64,000 bases of DNA, from the NCBI RefSeq assembly GCF_030811595.1, contig NZ_JAUSRB010000002.1:3348001-3412000 (forward strand), in the 5' to 3' direction. The notes beneath the pieces are model-generated. The model ran no database searches, was not told the DNA's origin, and saw nothing but the letters and a program-made list of their open reading frames with translations. A program made the position numbers and the translations under genes. Of the stretch, positions 24,500 through 31,900 are shown piece by piece. The stretch's first letter is position 1. Each line of letters starts with the position of its first letter. This DNA comes from Streptosporangium brasiliense. GTDB taxonomy: Bacteria; Actinomycetota; Actinomycetes; Streptosporangiales; Streptosporangiaceae.

Positions 24500-25294
24500 G
24501 TGATCCCCGATGCGGGCAGTCATCCGCTGCCGCCCTACCGCGGGCTATTGGCGGTGGATGTCGTCAGATTCACCGACAATCGAGATAGGTATCTTCCTGA
24601 ACTGAGTGCGATGATCCCCGATGTCCTGGAGCAGGCGTTCGCGCGATGTGGTCAAGACCGCATCTGGCAGGAGAAGCGCTTCCCCGAGTTGCCGGGTGAC
24701 GGGTATGTCTTCGGCATCGCACCGCAATACCTGCCGTTCCTGATCCACCCTTTCCTGGACAGTCTGCAGGCCACGCTATGGGAGCTCTCACCCTCGCTTC
24801 GCGCCCGCGACAGAGCCCTGACCATGAGGTTGAGGGCCAGCATCCATGTGGGACCCGTCTATGACCAGGACGACCCGTTGCGTGACCGCAAGGGGAAGAC
24901 CACCAACGACGCCTTCAGGCTGCTCAATTCCGATCAGTTGCGCGAGGTGATGGCCCACGCGGAGCCCGACGTCACCCTCGTCGGAGCGATCATCTCCGAG
25001 CGGGTCTTCCAGGACGTGGTCGAGGGGGGATATACCGCCGTTCACGCGAGTCAGTTCCGCCGCGTCGCCGCCGAGGTGCCGGAGAAGAACTTCAAGCAGC
25101 ACGCCTGGATCTATGTGCCCCGCCCGACCTTCCCCGACGGGGCGCCGGGGACGGACGGCCGTACGGCGGGCAAATGGGACGGTAGAACGGACGGGCAGGC
25201 TGTCACAGGTGCCTCGGCGGTCTTCCGCGAGCGGGTCGGACAGGCGTTCACCGGCGGAACGTTCCACGGCGACTTCAACTTCCGGGAGACGTGA
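24500..25294 (+). CDS. Nucleotide cyclase (Pycsar PycC-like) with C-terminal adaptor motif
   Basis: 264 aa from the GTG at 24500, chosen because AGGAGG lies seven bases upstream; the open frame reaches back to 24449. Two metal-binding aspartates of the class III cyclase fold are visible: Asp20 in LLAVDVVRF and Asp67 in PGDGYVFGI. The later RLRASIHVGPV and NDAFRLLNSDQLREVM fit the substrate-binding half. The last 25 residues (AFTGG-TFHGDFNF) follow a Gly/Asp-rich linker and closely resemble the N-terminus of the next protein. The product is probably a cyclic mononucleotide that activates the membrane effector encoded first. The nucleotide base cannot be predicted by eye. Confidence 0.82.
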   Translation: MIPDAGSHPLPPYRGLLAVDVVRFTDNRDRYLPELSAMIPDVLEQAFARCGQDRIWQEKRFPELPGDGYVFGIAPQYLPFLIHPFLDSLQATLWELSPSLRARDRALTMRLRASIHVGPVYDQDDPLRDRKGKTTNDAFRLLNSDQLREVMAHAEPDVTLVGAIISERVFQDVVEGGYTAVHASQFRRVAAEVPEKNFKQHAWIYVPRPTFPDGAPGTDGRTAGKWDGRTDGQAVTGASAVFRERVGQAFTGGTFHGDFNFRET

Positions 25295-27228
25295 GAGTGC
25301 GTTCAAGTGCTGAGTTCTACGAGCGGGTGGAAACGGCTATCGTCGACGGCACCTTCTACGGCGACTTCACTTTCAACCTGGGCAGGCTGATCGCCCCACG
25401 GCGGCTGGGCCAGGAAGAGGTCGCCAGAATGCGGGCGGTATACGTGCCGCACGGCGACACTCTCTCACGGGCCGTCGTGGCGGCTCGCGAGACAGGGGCC
25501 GTCGTCTTGTGCGCCCACCCGGGGAACGGTCGGCGCATCACTGCGGTGAATGTGGCAGCCGGTCTCGAACTGTCCCCCGAGTGGCTGGTCATCGATGAGG
25601 ACGACGTCCATGCCTCGCTGCACTGTAAGAAGCGCAGGACCTACCTGCTGAACCTGCAGGAGAGCGCCCCGGAAGTGCTTCCCGCCCTGGGAAGAGAACT
25701 GGCGGGTTACATCACGCGCTTGCGTGAGGCCGGCTCCTGTCTGGTGGTGCTCGCCACGGAGCACGAGCTGGGGACGCTCGACCTCGCCGTCCAGCCCGAG
25801 ATCGTCAAGTTGAGGGCGAGCGACCCGCGTGAGGTGTTCCTGGCGCACCTGGCCCGGTGGCGTTCGCGAGAGGAGTGCCAGGCATGGGCGGCCGACGAAC
25901 GGATCGGCGGCATCCTGTCCGGCGCCTCTCCGCAGGACGCGGTGAGGCTCACCGAGCACGTGCACGAATCAGGACATCGGACGCCGCAGGAAGGGATACA
26001 GGAGGTCCTCGCCGCCTACCACAACTGGGAGAAGGAGCTCAGGAGCTGGTTCGAGACCACCCAAGCACCGGAGCAGGGATACCGGCGTGCCCTCCTGCTG
26101 TCGGTCGCCGCGATGGAAGGTTCGCCCGTGGCGAAGGTCTTCGACGCGGCCGACATGCTGTGCGCGACCGTCGGCATTCCGTACCCTCCGGGCCGAGGCT
26201 TGATCGGTCCGGGCGTCAACGCTCATCTGCAGGACGTCGACGCGAGGCACGTGAAAGGGCAGGTGGAGTTCACCCGTCCCAGATACGGCGTGGCCGTACT
26301 GGATCACGTGTGGGAGGACCGACCCTTCTTCAAGGATCATCTGACCGACTGGCTCAGGGAACTGCGCGATGATCAGCCCGCCGCCATCCTTCTGCGCCTG
26401 GCGATGCGGCACGGCCTGCCGGATCTGGTGGTGGAGACGGTCCAGCAGTGGTCCGGGCAGGATCCGGAGCGAGCGGCCAGGATTCTGACGGTCGCGGCGA
26501 TGAGTGACGAACTCGGCCGCACGGTGCGCAGCAGGATGTACGTGTGGGCGCGGAACGGGAACCAGGAGTCACTTCATCTAGTGGTGGCGGCGGTCTGCGG
26601 AGGTCCGCTGGCCGACGGGTTCGACCGGATAGCGTTCACCCGCCTGAAGCATCTGGCCGGCCGTGACTCCGAGCGGGTCGAAGCCTCGGTTCTCGACGCG
26701 CTGGCCCGGCTTGCCATCCGCCCGCGACTGCGCGTTCCAACGGTGATGGAGGTCGTGAAGTGGGTCGAGACCGCAGGACGTGCCCGGCGCACCGGCCTGC
26801 GTGCTTTCGTGGGGTTGGCGGCCCTGCGCTCGCCTGAAGGGCGCCTGGTGCTGATGCCGCACTCGACGCGAGAGGAGACGCTCATCGACACTCTCGCCGA
26901 TGGATGGCGGGCGACCCTCCGTAACCCTGAGAGCGCCGATACGGCCAAGAAAGCGGCGGTCGTCTGGTTGGAAGAGGTCGTCCGAGGCGACGCTGGCAGC
27001 GAGGTCATCTGCCGAGTCCTGGCCAAGGCGTGTAGATCCAGCATGGACGTCGGTGTGCTCGCGCCCCTTATCTGGCACTGGGCACGTACCGCCCCCGATG
27101 ACGGTGTCGACCGCGAGAGCCTCTGTATCGAGCTGATGCGACGGATCGGTGAGGCGGACAATCTCACCTCCGGTATCTCACTGCTGAGCGCCTACGACGT
27201 CGAGGAGACGACCGAGTGGGATTCCTAG
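25291..27228 (+). CDS. Degenerate STAND-like protein with N-terminal adaptor motif
   Basis: 645 aa. Residues 5-28 (SSAEFYERVETAI, then VDGTFYGDFTF) match the C-terminal tail of the cyclase at 14 of 23 positions. A P-loop-like VLCAHPGNGRRITAV (about 71-85) lacks the canonical GK[ST] and is probably inactive or altered. DEDD (about 108) may be the Walker B region. The remaining 450 residues are helical repeats (LLLRLAMRHGLPDLVVETVQ, RILTVAAMSDELGRTVRSRM). It may be a sensor or scaffold recruited to the cyclase. The GTG start overlaps the cyclase stop (GTGA); a second GTG at 25297 has better spacing from GGGAG. Confidence 0.75.
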   Translation: MRVRSSAEFYERVETAIVDGTFYGDFTFNLGRLIAPRRLGQEEVARMRAVYVPHGDTLSRAVVAARETGAVVLCAHPGNGRRITAVNVAAGLELSPEWLVIDEDDVHASLHCKKRRTYLLNLQESAPEVLPALGRELAGYITRLREAGSCLVVLATEHELGTLDLAVQPEIVKLRASDPREVFLAHLARWRSREECQAWAADERIGGILSGASPQDAVRLTEHVHESGHRTPQEGIQEVLAAYHNWEKELRSWFETTQAPEQGYRRALLLSVAAMEGSPVAKVFDAADMLCATVGIPYPPGRGLIGPGVNAHLQDVDARHVKGQVEFTRPRYGVAVLDHVWEDRPFFKDHLTDWLRELRDDQPAAILLRLAMRHGLPDLVVETVQQWSGQDPERAARILTVAAMSDELGRTVRSRMYVWARNGNQESLHLVVAAVCGGPLADGFDRIAFTRLKHLAGRDSERVEASVLDALARLAIRPRLRVPTVMEVVKWVETAGRARRTGLRAFVGLAALRSPEGRLVLMPHSTREETLIDTLADGWRATLRNPESADTAKKAAVVWLEEVVRGDAGSEVICRVLAKACRSSMDVGVLAPLIWHWARTAPDDGVDRESLCIELMRRIGEADNLTSGISLLSAYDVEETTEWDS

Positions 27229-28031
27229 ACTGGCTGGAAACGCTTCTGGCCCGCAGGCATCGGGGTGACTTCGTCCCGCACCATACAGAGCTCGCGCAGG
27301 TGCTGCGCAGCGAGCGGGAGAACCGGGAATTCCGGGCGCGAATCACGCTCACATGGCTCCTGCCCTGGGGGACGGAACTGCCCGTCGACATCGAAACCTC
27401 GGTGTGCGACAGACTCATCGTGGCCGCCCGTCAGGCGGCCACGCCGTTCTCGGTGCTCCACAGGGAGGAGGCGGAGAGCGCGGTCAACCTGGCGCTGGGC
27501 CGTGTCGAGACCCATCCCTATTTCCGTCGAGCACGTGCGGTGCTCGGCGTCGAGGCTGAGGCGGTCGAGTTCGCCCGTGAGCAGATGACGAGAGATCTGG
27601 AGACCGAGCGGCATCGAATGGCGCAGCAGGCCGAGGTCACCCGGCTGACGGCCCTGCGGGACACTATGTTGCGAGACGGGTCTATCGCACGGTTGTGGTG
27701 GCTCCAATCGGACCCGAAAAAGCTGATGGAACTGGTGAAACACGGGGACGAGTTCGAGAAGGCCATCAACCTGGTCTCCGGCGGCCACGGCACGCAGCCG
27801 AGCGCGCCGGGAGTGGGGGAGACGACCGTGGCCGAGCTCATCGAGCTCTTCCTGGCGGAGCTGGGACCGGAACACCGCCGACTCCTGATTCACCAGTTGA
27901 ACAGGGTCTTCCGAGGCTACGAGCGTCCAGAACTGGCGGATCGGCTGGTCGCGACGTCTGGTGACGGTGCTGTGGAGCCATCACCGGATAGCGATCACGG
28001 AAACGGAAGGTATCTCGGAGGCGTTCCGTAG
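27216..28031 (+). CDS. Hypothetical protein, last gene of the Pycsar-like operon
   Basis: 271 aa. The GTG at 27216 follows GAGGAGACGACC and overlaps the previous gene by 13 nt. The N-terminal half has ARITLTWLLPWGTELPVDIE, a beta segment, and the middle is a charged helix (EFAREQMTRDLETERHRMAQ) suited to a coiled coil. The C-terminal part has VAELIELFLAELGPEHRRLL. There is no membrane segment. A distant resemblance to SPFH/band-7 accessory regions is possible but weak. Its tight coupling to the STAND-like gene suggests a joint function. It is the last cargo gene before the right attachment site. Confidence 0.65.
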   Translation: MGFLDWLETLLARRHRGDFVPHHTELAQVLRSERENREFRARITLTWLLPWGTELPVDIETSVCDRLIVAARQAATPFSVLHREEAESAVNLALGRVETHPYFRRARAVLGVEAEAVEFAREQMTRDLETERHRMAQQAEVTRLTALRDTMLRDGSIARLWWLQSDPKKLMELVKHGDEFEKAINLVSGGHGTQPSAPGVGETTVAELIELFLAELGPEHRRLLIHQLNRVFRGYERPELADRLVATSGDGAVEPSPDSDHGNGRYLGGVP

Positions 28032-28109
28032 TCCCAGGCAGTGGGAGTTCCGCCGGCTAAGGCGGGTCAGCTGCTGCGCTCGTCCGGGACCGCCCGGATC
28101 AACGAGGGC

Positions 28110-28129
28110 AGGGCACACCCAGGGCACAT
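28110..28129 (+). promoter_or_regulatory. Candidate integrase arm-type site, right arm
   Basis: AGGGCACACCCAGGGCACAT differs by one base from the left-arm sequence at 1587-1606 and has the same orientation. It lies 105 bp inside the right core repeat and is outside any gene, so its conservation is not explained by coding. Confidence 0.55.
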
Positions 28130-28234
28130 GGGCGCGAGAAGCAGCGCAAAACGATGAGAACCAGTGAACGCCAAAAGTCCAGCTCAGAACCCCTCCCAGG
28201 CGATCACTGCAGGTCGGTCATCATGACGGATCAG

Positions 28235-28260
28235 ATCTCGATGTTCTGACCCGTCAGGCT
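28235..28260. repeat. Right attachment site (attR)
   Basis: ATCTCGATGTTCTGA plus CCCGTCAGGCT repeats the left site with two changes. The sequence encodes the C-terminal ISMF and stop in the intact gene at the left end, so here it is a displaced copy of the target gene's 3' end. Chromosomal sequence resumes to its right. Confidence 0.85.
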
Positions 28261-28548
28261 TCTGACCCGCCACGGACAGGAGGACTACGTGAACGTGCCA
28301 ACGCCGGCGACTCGCACGCCACTTAAGTCAACTGCCGCTTAAGTCAACTACTGTCAGACCGCCTGCTCGGAGATCACCCCGAGCTGAGGCCGAGCAGATG
28401 GAGCGATCCGGATTATTGCCCAACGGGTCGATCGCCACGCGACAGGATCTGCAGGCCCGATGGCATCGGCACGGGTGAGCGTAAGGATCACTATCGGTTC
28501 GGCCCTTCCCCGGTAATGAAGGGATCCTCAGCGTTCCTCGGTCCGCCT

Positions 28549-28755
28549 CTACAGCGGGTGAGGCGCTTCAGGCTCGGTCGGTGGCGTTCGCTCCCGGAAG
28601 ACGGTCGTGATGACGAGCGCCGTCGCAGCCAGAGCGATGAGCGCGGTGTCTGCTGCACGGCGAGCGTCCTGCCGGAAATCGGGGCTCTCACCTTCACCGT
28701 CGAGTGAGATCACTCCGGGACGTGGTCGGCCGTGCGGCTCTGCTGTGGCATGCAT
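28549..28755 (-). CDS. Possible small membrane protein (68 aa)
   Basis: The frame gives a hydrophilic N-terminus, one membrane segment (ALIALAATALVITTVF) and a Pro/Glu-rich tail. No ribosome binding site is seen before the ATG at 28755. The hydrophobic stretch is the only support. Confidence 0.3.
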   Translation of the reverse strand: MHATAEPHGRPRPGVISLDGEGESPDFRQDARRAADTALIALAATALVITTVFRERTPPTEPEAPHPL

Positions 28756-28902
28756 CAAGACGCGGATATCGATAGGGCTTGGGCGGCATGGCATTTGTTG
28801 ATCTAGAACCGCCGATTAGTTGGCCATGATCACCAATCTTGATGATCTATCTATCTTTAAGTAAATTTTACGAGTACGTTCCTGTATGTCGAAATCTTGT
28901 TC

Positions 28903-28932
28903 GAGTGGCCCGTGTCGTCGCACGGGCCACTC
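28903..28932 (+). promoter_or_regulatory. Perfect 12-bp stem-loop in the leader of the toxin gene
   Basis: GAGTGGCCCGTG and CACGGGCCACTC pair perfectly around the loop TCGTCG. The stem ends about ten bases before the AGGAG of the giant gene, so it would lie in the 5' leader of its mRNA or end an upstream transcript. Confidence 0.6.
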
Positions 28933-28953
28933 GCATGTGTACAGGAGTGATAC

Positions 28954-31900
28954 GTGCCATCAACCGCAGGGGTAGGGAAAACTCCTCCTCCCTTATCTCG
29001 TCGCAGACGAGGCAGGCGCCGGCTGGCGAACGCCGCAGCGGCGGGACTCACCGTGGCGATGATCGTCAGTCTGGCGGCGGCGCCGTCATGGGCCCAGCAA
29101 GGAGCGGCGCCGACTCCGGCACCGACACAGCCGGCGCCGCCGGCTCCCGCCCCCAAGGGCGGCACCCCGATCGTGGACCAGGTAGTGGAGGCCGCCAAAA
29201 AGAAAGCCCGCACGACCGGCAAACGCGTGGAGATCCCCTCCAAGCAGACCGAAAGCACGACGGTCTTCGCCAACCCCGACGGCAAGACCCTGCGGATGGA
29301 AATGCACGCCCAGCCCATCCGGGTCAAGAAGGCCAAGGGCGAGGGCTTCACCCCGATCGACACCACCCTCGTCGAGGCCGACGGCGTCATCAAGCCCAAG
29401 ACCGTCAAGGGCGGCCTGACCCTGTCGGCGGGCCAAGACACCGTCCTGCTGAAGAGCACGACCAAACGGGGTACCGCCGAGATCGCCGCTCCCGGCGACC
29501 TGCCCAAGCCCAAGCTGAAGGGGAGTACCGCCACCTACCGGTCGGCCTACGGCGAGGGCGTGGACCTGGTGGTCACCGCGACCGCGACCGGCTTCCGGCA
29601 GAAGATCGTCATCCGCGAGCGGCCGAGCGGCCCGGTGACCTTCCGCCTGCCGGTGGACCTGCCCAAGGGCATGTCCTACGGCACGGACGCCGCCGGGCAG
29701 CCGGCCCTGCTGGCCGAGGACGGCAAGAAGATCGCCGACCTCCCACGGCCGCTGGTGCTGGACGCCGTTGCGAACGACCCCAACGGGCCGATCGACGCCG
29801 GCAGGGTCGGCGCGGCGCCGGTCAGCGTGGAGCCGGACGGCTCCGCCCTGCTGCTCGCCCCCGACGCGGCCTTCCTCGCCGACCCCGCGGTCGCCTACCC
29901 GGTGACCGTGACGGCCGCCGACTCCGACTGGTGGGAGCCCGAGCTGGGCAACGACACCTTCGTCAACAACGCCGACTACCCTGACGGCTACGCCAACAGC
30001 GGCCTGGACCGCATCCTGGCCGGCAAGTCCAACAGCGGCTCGGTGCGCTGGCGCAGCTACATCCGCTTCGACGAGATCCCGGCCGACTCCCCGCTGCGGG
30101 GCGGGACGGTCGACAACGCCGACCTGGTGCTGTGGAACTACCTGTCCAACGACTGCGGCCTGTACGTCGGCTCGGGCATCACCGCCCGCCGCGTCACCGA
30201 GCGGTGGGACGTCTCCACCCTGACCTGGAGCAACCAGCCGCTGGCCACCAGCGCGGGCGCCGACACCGAGTACGGCGCCTACAGCACCAACTGCTCAGGC
30301 TCCATGAACTACGCGGCCGACCTCATCCACTCCGTCGACGACATCGTCCAGGAGTGGGCCTACGGGGAGCCGAACTACGGCTTCCAGCTCGCCGCCGGCA
30401 ACGAGTCCGACCTGACGAACTGGCGCCGTTACCGCTCCAAGGAGCAGACCGACGGCTGGGGCGCGCACGGCCCACAGCTCACCGTCGACTTCACCCCCGC
30501 GCCGAAGATCTTGACCTATTTCTCGGAGTCGGGACCGCGCCGCACCTCGCCGCCGACGTTCGAAGAGGCGTCGGCGCTGCACCGTGAGCCCTACGAGGGC
30601 GTGCCTGACCGGGCCGGCGTGCCTGTGGAAGAGTTGGTGACCTCGGAAGGTACCCGCACGGTCCCCTACGAGATCGGGCCCGACAAGCTGGGGCCGCTGC
30701 CGGGCGAAGACTGGTCGAACCCTCAGAACGAGGAGGTGGACGGCCCTGACATCGACGACAGGACTCCGCCGGCTCTGGTGGAGGTCGGCCCCACCCGTGG
30801 TGCCTCGGATGCGGAGACGACGGCTCAGGTCAGAGCCGTGTTCAGCGAGCCGGTCTGGGAAGAGCGGATCACGCTGAAGGATCGCACGGGCAACGTCGTG
30901 CCCGGCACGGCGAAGCTCGACACCGAGCGCAAGGTGCTCATCTTCACCCCCGAGCAGCCCCTGCTGCGTGGAACTCGCTACACGGTCGAGGTCTCCCTCG
31001 CCCACGACGCCGCCGGTAACAGAATGGCGGCGGACTCCTGGTCCTTCACCACTGTTCTGCAGGCGGCGGCACACTGGACTTTCGACGAGGGTTCGGGAGA
31101 CGTCGCCGCCGACTCCTCCGGCAACGGGCACCAGGCCAAGGTGAACGAGACCACGACGTGGACCACCGGCAAGGTCGGCGGTGCGGTGACGAACGCACCC
31201 GCCGACGGGCTCGCGGGAGTGCTGCAGCAGCCTGGGACGCCAGAGCGGTCCGGACCGCTGCCCAGAGCCGCTGCGGCGGTGCCGACCGTGAGCGGGTTCG
31301 CCGTCGAGCCGTCGCAGACGGTGTCCGGATCCATCGTGACGCCGTCGTTGACGCCGGCCTTGAAGGCCACCGTCACCGAGGCCGGCGGGGTCGCGTCCAC
31401 GGTCGAGTTCCGGGTGATGAAGTACGTTGATGACAGCCTTGTATGGTCCGGGTCGGCAGCGAACGTCGCTTCCGGAGCCCAGGCGTCGGTGACCGTGCCG
31501 TCCGGCAAGCTGGTGGACGGCACCCGGTACGAATGGCAGGTGCGGGCCACCAGTGGTGGTACCACTTCCGATTGGTCGTCGTATCAGTTCTTCACGGCGG
31601 ACGTGCCTGAGGCGGTGGTGGACCAGTTCCAGGTCACTCCGTCGTCGGGGACGGGTTCTTCCGTCGTGAGCGCGTCGTTGACGCCGAAGTTGCAGGCGCG
31701 GGTCACCGACCCGCTGGGCGGTGTGTCCACGGTCGCCTTCGAGGTGGCTCGGTACTCCGACGACGTGGTGGTGTGGTCGGGATCGGCGGCGAACGTCGCT
31801 TCCGGGGCCCAGGCGTCGGTGACGGTCCCGTCGGCCAAGCTGGTCGACGGTACGAAGTACGAGTGGCGGGTCAAGGCCACCACGCCGGGTTCGACCCCGG

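Larger units (their letters stand above)
1526..28260. mobile_element. Integrated actinomycete integrative conjugative element (AICE) with defence cargo
   Basis: The element is bounded by direct repeats at 1526-1551 and 28235-28260 (24 of 26 bases identical). The integrase gene ends 34 bp inside the left repeat. Backbone genes in order are integrase, excisionase, RepSA-like initiator, small proteins, DUF2637/Spd protein, FtsK-like translocase, SCO3933-like protein and GntR repressor, which is the known pSAM2-type plan for double-stranded conjugal transfer. The right two thirds is cargo rich in nuclease, NTPase and cyclase genes. Two tRNA fragments and an integrase relic inside it suggest composite growth. 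The boundaries rest on the repeat; no empty-site comparison was possible. Confidence 0.85.
28261..28953. other. Intergenic region between the element and the toxin gene
   Basis: About 690 bp. It holds a short repeat (ACTTAAGTCAACT / GCTTAAGTCAACT at 28320-28351), one weak leftward ORF (separate entry), an AT-rich patch at 28800-28880 that may carry the promoter of the giant toxin gene, and the leader hairpin at 28903-28932. Confidence 0.45.

Noticed and set aside
28839..29984. Rightward frame of 381 aa overlapping the toxin N-terminus
   Set aside because: It is an alternative frame of the same DNA, rich in Arg/Gly/Asp, with no ribosome binding site. The GTG at 28954 has both a good site and a signal peptide.
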